Origin: Stutzerimonas stutzeri
GTDB lineage: Bacteria; Pseudomonadota; Gammaproteobacteria; Pseudomonadales; Pseudomonadaceae
Reading direction: 5' to 3'
Assembly (NCBI RefSeq): GCF_018138085.1
Contig: NZ_CP073105.1
Span: 4,774,001 to 4,838,000 of the forward strand
DNA: 64,000 nt
The notes beneath the pieces are model-generated. The model was not told the origin of the DNA, searched no databases, and saw only the letters and a program-made list of their open reading frames with translations. The position numbers and the translations under genes were made by a program. This document shows positions 50,450-62,260 of the stretch, one piece after another; within the stretch, counting starts at the first letter, position 1; each line of letters starts with the position of its first letter.

Positions 50450-51943
50450 TTACAACTTGATCCAGGTCGCCTTCAGCTCGGTGTACTTGTCAAAGGCATG
50501 CAGTGACTTGTCGCGACCGTTACCCGACTGCTTGAAGCCGCCAAACGGCGCGGTCATGTCGCCACCGTCGTATTGGTTGACCCACACGCTACCCGCCCGC
50601 AGCGCCTTCGCCGTCAGGTGCGCCTTGGAAATATCCGCCGTCCACACCGCAGCGGCGAGGCCGTACGGGGTGTCGTTGGCGATGGCCACCGCTTCGGCCG
50701 CCGTGTCGAAGGTGATCACCGACAGCACCGGGCCGAAGATCTCTTCCCGCGCGATCTTCATCGCGTTGCTGACACCATCGAAGATGGTCGGCTCGACATA
50801 GAGCCCGCCGGTGTCCTGCATGGTGCGTTGGCCGCCGATCAGGACCTGGGCGCCGTCATTGCGACCGGCTTCGATGTAGCCGAGCACGGTGTCGAGCTGC
50901 TGGGTGTCGACCAGCGCACCGACGTTGGTCGCCGGGTCCAGCGGGTTGCCCGGCTTCCAGCCCTTGAGCGCCTCCACCACCATTGGCAGGAAGCGCTCCT
51001 TGACCGAGCTCTCGACCAGCAGCCGCGAGCCCGCGGTACAGACCTCGCCCTGGTTGAAGGCGATGGCGCTGGCCGCGGACTGCGCTGCGGCCTGCAGATC
51101 CGGCGCATCGGCGAAGACGATGTTCGGGCTCTTGCCGCCCGCCTCCAGCCAGACGCGCTTCATGTTCGATTCGCCGGCATAGATCATCAATTGCTTGGCG
51201 ACGCGGGTAGAGCCGGTGAAGACCAGCGTGTCGACGTCCATGTGCAACGCCAGCGCCTTGCCCACGGTATGCCCGTAGCCCGGCAGCACATTGAGCACGC
51301 CTGCCGGAATGCCCGCCTCGATGGCCAGCTGCGCCACGCGAATGGCCGTGAGCGGCGACTTCTCCGACGGCTTGAGTATCACCGAGTTACCCGTGGCCAA
51401 CGCCGGACCGAGTTTCCAGCAGGCCATCATCAGCGGGAAATTCCAGGGCACGATGGCCGCCACGACACCCACCGGCTCGCGGGTCACCAGACCCAGCTGA
51501 TCGTGCGGCGTCGCGGCCACCTCGTCGTAGATCTTGTCGATCGCCTCGCCCGACCAGCGCAGGGCATTGGCCGATCCCGGGATATCGATATTCAGCGAAT
51601 CGCTGATCGGCTTGCCCATGTCCAGGGTTTCCAGCAGCGCCAGTTCCTCGGCATTGGCCTGGATCAGGTTGGCGAAGCGGATCATGGTCGCCTTGCGCTT
51701 GGCCGGCGCCATGCGCGACCAGGCACCGGATTCGAAAGCCATGCGCGCACTGATCACGGCGCGATCGGCGTCGGCCTCGTCACAGCTCGCCACCTGCGCC
51801 AGCACGCGGCCATCGACCGGACTGATGCAATCGAAGCTGGCGCCGGCGCTCGGTGCGGTGTATTCGCCCTGGATGAAGGCCCTGCCTTCGATGCGCAGGT
51901 CACGGGCGCGCTGTTGCCAATCGGCGAGTGTCAGGGTGGTCAT
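50450..51943 (-). CDS. kauB: Aminoaldehyde dehydrogenase (KauB/PuuC type)
   Basis: NAD(P)-dependent aldehyde dehydrogenase, 497 residues. The catalytic Cys is in AFNQGEVCTAGSRLLVESS and Glu in WLEAGGKSPNIVF; NFPLMMACWKLGPALATGNSVILKPSEKSPLTAI is the cofactor-binding segment. This family oxidises gamma-glutamyl- or omega-aminoaldehydes from putrescine and related amines (P. aeruginosa KauB). It is divergent from an aminotransferase, and the P. aeruginosa PA5312-PA5316 region has the same partners (ALDH, aminotransferase, rpmG, rpmB). The link to the spu genes is reinforced by a shared upstream motif. Confidence 0.85.
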   Translation of the reverse strand: MTTLTLADWQQRARDLRIEGRAFIQGEYTAPSAGASFDCISPVDGRVLAQVASCDEADADRAVISARMAFESGAWSRMAPAKRKATMIRFANLIQANAEELALLETLDMGKPISDSLNIDIPGSANALRWSGEAIDKIYDEVAATPHDQLGLVTREPVGVVAAIVPWNFPLMMACWKLGPALATGNSVILKPSEKSPLTAIRVAQLAIEAGIPAGVLNVLPGYGHTVGKALALHMDVDTLVFTGSTRVAKQLMIYAGESNMKRVWLEAGGKSPNIVFADAPDLQAAAQSAASAIAFNQGEVCTAGSRLLVESSVKERFLPMVVEALKGWKPGNPLDPATNVGALVDTQQLDTVLGYIEAGRNDGAQVLIGGQRTMQDTGGLYVEPTIFDGVSNAMKIAREEIFGPVLSVITFDTAAEAVAIANDTPYGLAAAVWTADISKAHLTAKALRAGSVWVNQYDGGDMTAPFGGFKQSGNGRDKSLHAFDKYTELKATWIKL

Positions 51944-52045
51944 GGAGAATCCTCGGTAAACAGTCGACTAATCAGAAAGGCACCCTAAACCAGGGGCGCC
52001 AGGCCTATCAATATTTTTTACGCGGCGACAGGTTTCCACCTTGTT

Positions 52046-52065
52046 TTGTTCGTTTTATTAAACAT
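52046..52065. promoter_or_regulatory. Operator-like site in the kauB-aminotransferase divergent region
   Basis: TTGTTCGTTTTATTAAACAT matches 16 of 20 positions of the site at 30148-30167 in the spuA/spuI region, with the first 11 bases identical. It lies about 100 bp from each gene start. Proposed to be the binding site of a shared polyamine regulator. Confidence 0.5.
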
Positions 52066-52146
52066 AGACTCGCCGAAACCGCTGGCCACGCGTGAAGACC
52101 ATCGTGTACCAGCATAGCCGCCAAAACAGCCCTGCCGGAGCGCGCC

Positions 52147-53457
<1,311 letters not shown>

Positions 53458-53473
53458 CCGGAGCCCAGAAACG

Positions 53474-53500
53474 AAAAAACCCGCCAACAGGCGGGTTTTT
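53474..53500. terminator. Bidirectional terminator between the aminotransferase and rpmG
   Basis: AAAAAACCCGCC, loop AACA, GGCGGGTTTTT. The A-tract on one side and the T-tract on the other serve both the plus-strand aminotransferase and minus-strand rpmG. Confidence 0.85.
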
Positions 53501-53518
53501 CCTTCAAGGGCCGACCAA

Positions 53519-53674
53519 TTACTTGATCTTGGCTTCCTTGTAGATCACGTGCTTACGCACGACAGGATCGTACTTCTTGATTTCGATCTTGTCGGGAGTA
53601 GTGCGCTTGTTCTTGTCGGTGGTGTAGAAGTGGCCGGTACCGGCGCTGGACACCAAACGGATCAGGTCACGCAT
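53519..53674 (-). CDS. rpmG: 50S ribosomal protein L33
   Basis: Translation of the minus strand gives 51 residues: [20 protein letters not shown]...[17 protein letters not shown]...[14 protein letters not shown]. The length and [13 protein letters not shown] and KNKR motifs are those of bL33; it lacks the zinc-binding Cys pairs seen in some bacteria, as expected for this group. It follows rpmB in the same operon. Confidence 0.97.
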   Translation of the reverse strand: MRDLIRLVSSAGTGHFYTTDKNKRTTPDKIEIKKYDPVVRKHVIYKEAKIK

Positions 53675-53685
53675 GATAGTTCTCC

Positions 53686-53922
53686 TTAAACCTTTTCGCC
53701 GCGAGCGCGGAGTTCAGCCAGAACGGCGTCGATGCCGCGCTTGTCGATGACGCGCATGCCCTTGGCGGTCAGGCGCAGACGGACGAAGCGGTTTTCGGAC
53801 TCGACCCAGAAGCGATGATGCTGCAGGTTCGGCAGAAAACGACGACGGGTTTTGTTGTTCGCGTGGGAAATGTTGTTCCCGGTTACCGGACCCTTACCGG
53901 TAACTTGACAGACTCTCGACAT
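53686..53922 (-). CDS. rpmB: 50S ribosomal protein L28
   Basis: 78 residues, the standard bL28 sequence: [51 protein letters not shown]. It is 11 bp from rpmG, so the two form the usual rpmBG operon. Confidence 0.98.
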   Translation of the reverse strand: MSRVCQVTGKGPVTGNNISHANNKTRRRFLPNLQHHRFWVESENRFVRLRLTAKGMRVIDKRGIDAVLAELRARGEKV

Positions 53923-53947
53923 GCCTCAGCCCTCTAAAACCACATGC

Positions 53948-53966
53948 CCAACCCGGCATGGGTTGG
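53948..53966 (-). promoter_or_regulatory. Stem-loop in the rpmB leader
   Basis: On the minus strand CCAACCC, a five-base loop, GGGTTGG: a 7-bp stem whose 3' base lies 25 nt before the rpmB start codon and within the 5' leader from the promoter at 54071. It may be an L28/L33 autoregulatory or translation-control element; this is inference. Confidence 0.5.
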
Positions 53967-54070
53967 CCGCTTGAATTCACTTGTCTTTCGGCGCTCAGCG
54001 CCACGTTTCATTGGGGTCTTACCGGCTACGCGGCAAGCGAAGAAACCGGGCCCCTAGAAAAGAGCGCTGC

Positions 54071-54099
54071 TTTATATCAGAAAGCCCCCCGAGCAACAA
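54071..54099 (-). promoter_or_regulatory. Sigma-70 promoter of rpmBG
   Basis: On the minus strand TTGTTG, a 17-bp spacer and TATAAA: nearly consensus hexamers with ideal spacing. It gives a leader of about 140 nt before rpmB. Confidence 0.75.
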
Positions 54100-54351
54100 G
54101 CGCGGAGTGACTTTTCCCTGAGCGCACCGCTTGCGGTCGATCGCCGGTAGACCGCGCCGGGGCACCTTTGCGCGACTTTACCGTTCGTCGGCTAAAAAGT
54201 TTGCGGAATAGATGAAACGAACTTTCCGACGACGCCACCAGGAGCACCGTCGTCCAGCGACCAGGCTCCGACCGCTCCAGGCGCTTCCGGTAATGAATAG
54301 CCAAACACTGCAAACGCGCACCGACGCAAACTAGCGAATCACGATTTTACT
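54100..54351. other. Intergenic region between rpmB promoter and IclR operator
   Basis: No convincing gene; a minus-strand ORF (54077-54313) is Arg-rich without family signs. Confidence 0.4.
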
Positions 54352-54408
54352 GTGCGAAATTAAGCGTTGGATTTTTCGACTACTATGAAACAATGTTTCC
54401 CACCACAG
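54352..54408. promoter_or_regulatory. Composite operator-like block upstream of the IclR gene
   Basis: GTGCGAAAT ... TTGGATTT ... GAAACAATGTTTC CCAC. The outer arms GTGCGAAA and TTTC(C)CAC are inverted to one another, and GAAAC-AAT-GTTTC (54387-54399) is a perfect inner inverted repeat. The same block, with small changes, lies at 61923-61968 upstream of the FadJ-like gene. Confidence 0.6.
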
Positions 54409-54527
54409 GGCAGGACTTTCCTTCCCTCGCCACGGTTGCAAGCGCCTGCCGGGGCCGTACTGCCGGCCTCGAGGCGATCTGCTATCGTTCGCGCCCGCTG
54501 CCCACTACCGGAAAGACCGACACCATC

Positions 54528-55310
54528 ATGAGCGACGCTGAAGACATCGAGAACCCCAAAGACCGCAAGTTCGTCGAGGCGCTGTCTCGCGGGCTGGACG
54601 TGCTGCGCGCTTTTACCCACGGTTCGGTGGTGATGGGCAATCAGGACATCGCACGGATCACCGGGCTGCCCAAACCCACCGTGTCGCGCATGACCTATAC
54701 CCTGACCAAGCTTGGCTACCTCAGCTATTCCCAGCAGTTGGAAAAATATCAGCTCGACTCCGGCGTGCTGGCGCTGGGTTACGCCTACGTCTCCAATCTG
54801 CGCGTTCGCCAGCTGGCCAAGCCCTATATGGACGAGTTCGCCCGGCGCACCAACACCTCGGTCGGCCTGACCTGCCGCGACCGCCTGTCGATGATCTACG
54901 TAGAAAATTGTCGGCCTGCCGAGGTTTCGACGTTGCGCATGGATGTCGGCGTGCGCCTGCCATTGGCGACGACTTCCGCAGGCCGTGCCTTTCTCGCCGC
55001 CACTCCGGAAAAGGAGCGTGAGCACCTCATGGCCGCGCTGGAAGCCAAGTACGGCGATGAATGGCCCGCCATGAAGCAATCGCTGGAAGGCTCCTTCGAC
55101 GAATTCCGCCGGCACGGCTTCTGCCTGTCGCTCGGCGACTGGGACCGCAACGTCAAGGCAGCCGGGGTACCGCTGCACCTGGCTGACGGCAGCATCATGG
55201 CGCTGACCTGTGGCGCGCCCTCGTTCCAGCTCAGCGAGGAAACGCTACGCGGCTCCCTGGCCCACCAGCTGGAAATGCTTGCCCGCGATATCGAAAGCCT
55301 GGGCGTCTGA
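54528..55310 (+). CDS. IclR family transcriptional regulator
   Basis: A 260-residue regulator from the ATG at 54528. A winged helix-turn-helix (about 15-80: FVEALSRGLDVLRAF, NQDIARITGLPKPTVSRMTYTLTKLGYLSY) is followed by an effector-binding IclR domain (about 90-255: LPLATTSAGRAFLAATPEKEREHL, SMIYVEN). It carries a likely autoregulatory operator upstream that is also found before the beta-oxidation operon, so it may sense an acyl-CoA or aromatic/fatty intermediate and control that operon. Confidence 0.87.
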   Translation: MSDAEDIENPKDRKFVEALSRGLDVLRAFTHGSVVMGNQDIARITGLPKPTVSRMTYTLTKLGYLSYSQQLEKYQLDSGVLALGYAYVSNLRVRQLAKPYMDEFARRTNTSVGLTCRDRLSMIYVENCRPAEVSTLRMDVGVRLPLATTSAGRAFLAATPEKEREHLMAALEAKYGDEWPAMKQSLEGSFDEFRRHGFCLSLGDWDRNVKAAGVPLHLADGSIMALTCGAPSFQLSEETLRGSLAHQLEMLARDIESLGV

Positions 55311-55397
55311 TCGCTCGCTCGGCGAGATCAGGCCGGAGCGAGATGCGCTTGGCTCAAGCCGACCGTTCAGCGCAAGGCTGACGGCCAGCCCTCGCAG

Positions 55398-55979
55398 TCA
55401 CTGCGCTCTGACGCTCGCCCAGGCGATATCGGCAAGCAATTCGCGACAATCGGCCAGCGCGGTGCGTGAGCGCCCGGCCAGCCAGTTGCGGGCCATGTCA
55501 TGACAGGGCCCGATCACCACGGCCAGGAAACAGTCGCCGGGCATTCGTCGAAAGGCGCCGCTGTCGCGGTGTCGCCGCAGGATCGTGCTGACCCGCTCGC
55601 CATGCGCCTGGTTGACCTCACGCAGCCGCTCGCCCATCTCCCCGGCCTCGACCCGGCCACGGTTGTGCAGCACGAAGCGCGCCCAGTCGGGGTTCGCCAC
55701 CACCCAGTCGATGTAGCTGGTCACGAACAGCTTCACGCACGCCTCGGCATCCAGCGTCTCGATCAGCCCGCCCTCCAATAGCGCGGCGTATTCGCCGATA
55801 CCTTCCAGATACAGCGCCGCAATGATCCGCTCGCGGTTGCCGAAGTGGTGGTAGAGGCTGCCGATGCTGGCGCCGGAGCGGTCGCGAATCATCTCGATGG
55901 TGGTCGCCTCGACCCCAAACTCGGTGAAACAGGCGAGCGCGGCCTGCAGGATTTCCTGTTTACGGCTACTGCGGGCCAT
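55398..55979 (-). CDS. TetR family regulator
   Basis: A 193-residue regulator with a clean N-terminal HTH: SRKQEILQAALACFTEFGVEATTIEMIRDRSGASIGSLYHHFGNRERIIAALYLEG. The C-terminal ligand domain is generic. It is divergent from the alpha/beta hydrolase gene, with a palindrome ATAATTTTCTAGAATTAT at 56002-56019 between; it therefore probably controls itself and the hydrolase. Confidence 0.88.
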   Translation of the reverse strand: MARSSRKQEILQAALACFTEFGVEATTIEMIRDRSGASIGSLYHHFGNRERIIAALYLEGIGEYAALLEGGLIETLDAEACVKLFVTSYIDWVVANPDWARFVLHNRGRVEAGEMGERLREVNQAHGERVSTILRRHRDSGAFRRMPGDCFLAVVIGPCHDMARNWLAGRSRTALADCRELLADIAWASVRAQ

Positions 55980-56001
55980 CCAACCTCCAAGGCGAACTAG
56001 A

Positions 56002-56019
56002 ATAATTTTCTAGAATTAT
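56002..56019. promoter_or_regulatory. Probable TetR operator
   Basis: ATAATT and AATTAT around TTCTAG. It lies 22 bp before the TetR start and about 60 bp before the hydrolase start. Confidence 0.6.
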
Positions 56020-56079
56020 CTTCTGCTGTTCGTATACTGCATTGCTCGCGACAAACCCAAAAGAGCGGAGAACAACAAG

Positions 56080-56994
56080 ATGGCGACGATACAGGCAGAA
56101 GAGCGCTCGATCGACAACGGCAACGGCCACTTGATTTCCAGTTACTGGTACCAACCGAACGCCGCGCCGCGTGGTGCTGTGCTGATCGCACCGGCTATGG
56201 GCGTCAAGCAACGCTTCTACGCCGCGTTCGCCACCTGGCTGGCTACTCGTGGCTATCTGGTCGTCACCTTCGACTACCTCGGCATGGGCCGTTCCCGCCG
56301 CATTCCGCTGCGCCAGCTTCAGGTGGATATCCTCGACTGGGCCCGCCACGACTGCAGTGCGGTGCTCGCGGCGGTAGGTAACGCTGCTGGTGAGCTGCCG
56401 ATCTACTGGGTCGGCCACAGTGTCGGTGCGCAGATCCTGCCGCTGGTGGAAGGTCATCAGCGGCTTACGAGAATCGTCACCATCGCCGCGGGCAGCGGCT
56501 ACTGGCGCGAGAACAGCCCGCAGATCCGGCGCAAGGCATGGCTGCTCTGGCACGGCCTGGCGCCGACGCTCACAGCCATCGCCGGGTACTTCCCGGGGGA
56601 TCGCATCGGCGCCGTTGGCGATCTGCCAGCCGGCGTCATTCGCCAATGGCGGCGCTGGTGCCTGCATCCCGACTATCTGGTCGGTGTTGAAGGCGAGCCG
56701 ATACGCCAGGCCTTCGCCGCGGTCCGCACGCCGCTGACGTCGCTCTCGTTCAGCGATGACGAAATGATGTCGGCACGCAACACCGAATCGCTGCACGGCT
56801 TCTATACCAGCGCGCCAAAGACCATGCGCCGGATTACGCCTAGCGAAGTCGGCGCCGATCGCATCGGCCATTTCGGCTTCTTCCGCGATGCGTTCAAGCC
56901 AACGCTCTGGTCGGAACACCTGCTGCCGGAGCTGGAGCAGGAGCTGGAGCAGGACCACAAGGATCAGGCGGCTGCGCTGGCAACGGCGACATAA
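56080..56994 (+). CDS. Alpha/beta fold hydrolase
   Basis: A 304-residue protein. The oxyanion stretch is LIAPAMGVKQRFYAAFATWLATRGYLVVTFDYLGMGRS; the nucleophile elbow is GHSVG; the C-terminal His is probably in GADRIGHFGFFRD. It is divergent from a TetR regulator. Length and layout are those of serine-hydrolase-like proteins acting on acyl or ester substrates; the substrate is unknown. Confidence 0.82.
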   Translation: MATIQAEERSIDNGNGHLISSYWYQPNAAPRGAVLIAPAMGVKQRFYAAFATWLATRGYLVVTFDYLGMGRSRRIPLRQLQVDILDWARHDCSAVLAAVGNAAGELPIYWVGHSVGAQILPLVEGHQRLTRIVTIAAGSGYWRENSPQIRRKAWLLWHGLAPTLTAIAGYFPGDRIGAVGDLPAGVIRQWRRWCLHPDYLVGVEGEPIRQAFAAVRTPLTSLSFSDDEMMSARNTESLHGFYTSAPKTMRRITPSEVGADRIGHFGFFRDAFKPTLWSEHLLPELEQELEQDHKDQAAALATAT

Positions 56995-57056
56995 CCGCTT
57001 TGGCCATCCGCAACATTCAAGTGAACCGCGATATCCGCCCTGCGTCACGCCGACAT

Positions 57057-57138
57057 CGTAGGGTGGATCACGCTCCACCGATCCACCGCAGCAACGCGCC
57101 CTCGATCCAGCCGAGTGGATGTAAAAGGCGACATCCAC
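57057..57138. repeat. Composite REP-like repeat (copy 2)
   Basis: CGTAGGGTGGATC (57057-57069) with GATCCACC (57080-57087), then GTGGATGT (57115-57122) and ACATCCAC (57131-57138) around AAAAGGCG. Same order and spacing type as at 50316-50406. Confidence 0.78.
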
Positions 57139-57271
57139 CCTACCGAGCTGCGGAGCTGGAGCAGACAAGCCGTAACCAGCCGACTGCTCTCGAGCGCCGG
57201 TAAGTTAGCGGAACGCAGGACCGCGGGAACGCAAGGCTGCCCTAGTGGCTCGACCATCCTGGGCCCTTTTC

Positions 57272-57299
57272 GCGAGCAGCGCTCGCTCCTACAGGAGCG
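57272..57299. repeat. REP-like sequence of another type
   Basis: GCGAGC-AGC-GCTCGC followed by CGCTCCT-AC-AGGAGCG: two overlapping palindromes in the style of Pseudomonas REP elements (core GCTCGCTCCTACAGG). Confidence 0.65.
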
Positions 57300-57360
57300 A
57301 GGCCTATACGCGGCGGCATGTGGGGCAGCAGCGCTGGCGGTGCGGAGATGTCAGGAAAGC

Positions 57361-57383
57361 AAAACCGGGCCATGGGCCCGGTT
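57361..57383 (-). terminator. Probable terminator of the beta-oxidation operon
   Basis: On the minus strand AACCGGGC, loop CCATG, GCCCGGTTTT. It lies just after the acyl-CoA dehydrogenase gene ending at 57404. Confidence 0.7.
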
Positions 57384-57403
57384 GCTGTGCTGCGGTCAGG
57401 CGA

Positions 57404-58546
57404 TCACGCCACCTGCATCAACTTCGCGTACGCCTTCAGGTGGTGGTCATCGTCACCGAACTGGTGGGCGATCATCACCAGGCGCTTGGCGTGGTGGGCG
57501 AGGTTGTATTCCCACGTCATGCCGATGCCGCCGTGCAGCTGGATCGCCTCCTCGGCCACCTTGCGCGCAGCGCGGGCGCAGATGTATTTGGCGGCGGCGA
57601 TGATGCGGCGGCGGTCGTCGTTGTCTTCACCATCGGCAAAGGTGGCGGCGAGGATCGCCATGCTGGTGGCCTGTTCCAGCTCGGTCTGCATGTCCACCAT
57701 GCGATGCTGCAGGACCTGGAACTTGCCGATCGGCACGCCGAACTGCTTGCGCGTCTTCAGGTAGTCCAGGGTCAGCTTGCAGGCTTCATCCATGCTGCCC
57801 AGCGCATCGGCACACTGCGCGGCGATGGCGCGGCCCTGCTGATAACGCAGCGCCGGGAGCGCGTTGCCGACTTCGCCGAGCAGCGCATCGGCGCCGACCT
57901 GCACGTCGTCGAGGAACAGCTCGCAGCCCTTGCGCCCATCGATGGTCGGGTACACGCGACGGCTCACGCCCTGAGCACTCGGATCGATAAGGAACAGGCT
58001 GATGCCGGCCTCGTCGCGGCTGTTACCGGCAGTACGCGCGGAGATGATGATCTTCCCGGCGCTGTGCCCGCCAATCACCACAGCCTTGCGACCAGAAAGA
58101 CGATAGCCGCCGTCCACCGCCTCGGCTTTGGTCTGCACGTCGTTGAGGTTGTAATGGCTCTGTGGCTCGTCGAGCGCGACCGCCAGCTGCAGCGAACCGG
58201 CCGCCACCTGGGGCAGCAGATCTTCTTTATGCGCGTCGCTGCCCAGCTGATTGAGCAACCCGCCGCCGAAGATCACCGATTGCAGGTAAGGCTCCAGCGT
58301 CAGGCCGCGCCCCAGCTCGGTCATCACCAGCATGGTTTCCACACCGCCGCCGCCAAAGCCGCCAATTTCTTCGGAGAACGGCACGGCGGTCAGGCCCAGC
58401 TCGCCCAGCTGCGCCCAGAACTCGGCGGAAAAGCCCAGCTCCGACTCGCTGAATTTCTCGCGCTGCTCGAACGGGTAGGCGTCGCGCACCAGACGCGCCG
58501 CGGTGTCTTGCAGCATTTGCTGCTCTTCAGTCAGTTTGAAGTCCAT
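57404..58546 (-). CDS. Acyl-CoA dehydrogenase (second of pair)
   Basis: A 380-residue FAD-dependent dehydrogenase. LTEEQQMLQDTAARLVRDAYPFEQREKFS starts the N-terminal helical domain; EEAIQLHGGIGMTWEYNLAHHAKRLV is the typical C-terminal signature. It catalyses alpha,beta-oxidation of an acyl-CoA. It is 12 bp downstream of the other dehydrogenase, so the two could act as a heteromeric pair or on different chain lengths. Confidence 0.9.
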   Translation of the reverse strand: MDFKLTEEQQMLQDTAARLVRDAYPFEQREKFSESELGFSAEFWAQLGELGLTAVPFSEEIGGFGGGGVETMLVMTELGRGLTLEPYLQSVIFGGGLLNQLGSDAHKEDLLPQVAAGSLQLAVALDEPQSHYNLNDVQTKAEAVDGGYRLSGRKAVVIGGHSAGKIIISARTAGNSRDEAGISLFLIDPSAQGVSRRVYPTIDGRKGCELFLDDVQVGADALLGEVGNALPALRYQQGRAIAAQCADALGSMDEACKLTLDYLKTRKQFGVPIGKFQVLQHRMVDMQTELEQATSMAILAATFADGEDNDDRRRIIAAAKYICARAARKVAEEAIQLHGGIGMTWEYNLAHHAKRLVMIAHQFGDDDHHLKAYAKLMQVA

Positions 58547-58558
58547 TGCGGTGCCCCC

Positions 58559-59755
58559 TTACAGCTCGAGAATCATCTTCGAGACGATGTTCTTCTGGAT
58601 TTCGTTGGAGCCGCCGAAGATCGACAGCTTGCGCATGTTGAAGTAATCACCGGCCAGCGACGCGCTGTAGTCGGCGTGCAAGAGCTGGCCGTCGTAGTCC
58701 AGTTGCAGTTCTTCTTCGAGGAACGGCAGCGCGTAGGGGCCGATCACCTTGCGCAGCAGGCTGGTGATGGCCTGGCGGATTTCGGTGCCCTTGACCTTGA
58801 GGATCGAGGACTCGGCACCGGGCACGCCGCCCTCCTTCGCCGCGGCGAGGATGCGCAGGGTGCTCATCTCGATGGCCATCAGCTGCATTTCCACCTCCGC
58901 GACCTGGGCGCGGAACAGCGGGTCTTCGAGCATCGGCTTGCCGTCGCAGACTTCCTTCATGGCGATGCGCTTGAGGTGCGCCAGCGCCGCCTTGGAGGCG
59001 CCGATGCCGGCCAGGCCGGTGCGCTCGTGGGTCAGCAGGTACTTGGCGCAGGTCCAGCCCTGGTTTTCCTCGCCGACGAGGTTTTCCACCGGTACGCGGA
59101 CGTTGTCGAAGAAGACTTCGTTGACCTCGTGGTCGCCGTCCAGGGTGATGATCGGCCGCACGCTGATGCCCGGCGTGCTCATGTCGATCAACAGGAAGCT
59201 GATGCCGCGCTGCTGCTGGGCTTCAGGGTCGGTACGCACCAGGCAGAAAATCATGTTGGCGTGCTGGCCCAACGTGGTCCAGGTCTTCTGGCCGTTGACC
59301 ACATAGTGGTCGCCGTCACGCACGGCGCGGGTCTTCAGGCTGGCCAGGTCGGAGCCGGCGCCCGGCTCGGAATAGCCCTGGCACCACCAGTCTTCACCGG
59401 AAAGGATGCGCGGCAGGTAATAGTCCTTCTGCTGCTGGGTGCCGAACTTGATGATCACCGGGGCGACCATGTTGACGCCGAAGGGCACGCTGCGCGGCGC
59501 GCCAAAGGCGGCGCATTCCTCGTCGAAGATGTGCTTCTCGACCGGGCCCCAGGTGGTGCCGCCCAGCTCCACCGGCCAACCCGGCGCGTACCAGCCGCGC
59601 TTGACCAGGATCTGCTGCCAGCGCTGGTGGTCTTCCTTGGACATGTGCTTGCCGAGCTTGACCTTGGCGGCGATGTCCGCGGGCAGCTCGTTGGTGAGGA
59701 AGGCGCGCACTTCATCGCGGAAGGCGAGCTCTTCGGCCGTGTAGTTGACGTTCAT
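58559..59755 (-). CDS. Acyl-CoA dehydrogenase (first of pair)
   Basis: A 398-residue acyl-CoA dehydrogenase (VNYTAEELAFRDEVRAFLTNELP, WCQGYSEPGAGSDLASLKTRAVRDGDHYVVNGQKTWTTLGQHA, FGGSNEIQKNIVSKMILEL). It lies 46 bp after the FadJ-like gene and 12 bp before the second dehydrogenase. Confidence 0.92.
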   Translation of the reverse strand: MNVNYTAEELAFRDEVRAFLTNELPADIAAKVKLGKHMSKEDHQRWQQILVKRGWYAPGWPVELGGTTWGPVEKHIFDEECAAFGAPRSVPFGVNMVAPVIIKFGTQQQKDYYLPRILSGEDWWCQGYSEPGAGSDLASLKTRAVRDGDHYVVNGQKTWTTLGQHANMIFCLVRTDPEAQQQRGISFLLIDMSTPGISVRPIITLDGDHEVNEVFFDNVRVPVENLVGEENQGWTCAKYLLTHERTGLAGIGASKAALAHLKRIAMKEVCDGKPMLEDPLFRAQVAEVEMQLMAIEMSTLRILAAAKEGGVPGAESSILKVKGTEIRQAITSLLRKVIGPYALPFLEEELQLDYDGQLLHADYSASLAGDYFNMRKLSIFGGSNEIQKNIVSKMILEL

Positions 59756-59801
59756 GGATGGATCCTCGATGTCCGATCGGCAGATTGCAGGCGGGCGGCG
59801 C

Positions 59802-61907
<2,106 letters not shown>

Positions 61908-61922
61908 GGCAGGCCTCCGCGT

Positions 61923-61968
61923 GTGAAATGATGATTGGATTTGTAATTTCACGGAACTATGTTTCGCA
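61923..61968. promoter_or_regulatory. Composite operator-like block upstream of the FadJ-like gene
   Basis: GTGTGAAAT ... TTGGATTT ... GGAACTATGTTTCGCAC. Inner repeat GGAAC-TAT-GTTTC (61953-61965); outer arms GTGTGAAA and TTTCGCAC are inverted; also GTGAAAT (61923-61929) and ATTTCAC (61946-61952). Nearly the same block is at 54352-54408 ahead of the IclR gene. Confidence 0.6.
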
Positions 61969-62206
61969 CAGCAGAATAGTCGAGTCATTTCTGCATGTCG
62001 AGAGTGTTGCGACAATCGCTTCGATCGGCAGCTGCCACAACGCTACGTAGCGCACCGGGCATCACCTCTTCGCCCATGTTCCCCAACCAATCGACGCGTC
62101 CAGCGGGAATCACGCGCCAATTCGCGTCCGTAATGACAGCAGACCGCGGCGCGATTAGGCTGCGGCGGATCGGTTTATTGACCAGCGGGATAAGCTGCCA
62201 TAAACG
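61969..62206. other. Non-coding region between the FadJ-like gene and gabD
   Basis: No supported gene. It should hold the FadJ-like promoter on the left and ends at the gabD terminator. Confidence 0.4.
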
Positions 62207-62244
62207 AAAAAGGAGCCAGTCCCGAACGGGAACTGGCTCCTTTT
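62207..62244 (-). terminator. Terminator of gabD
   Basis: AAAAGGAGCCAGT and ACTGGCTCCTTTT, 13-bp arms around an approximately 10-base loop. It is symmetrical and could act on both strands. Confidence 0.88.
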
Positions 62245-62260
62245 GGCACCGCGCGGCGTT

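Noticed and set aside
54077-54313. 78-codon minus-strand ORF
   Set aside because: Basic composition; its 3' end lies over the rpmB promoter.
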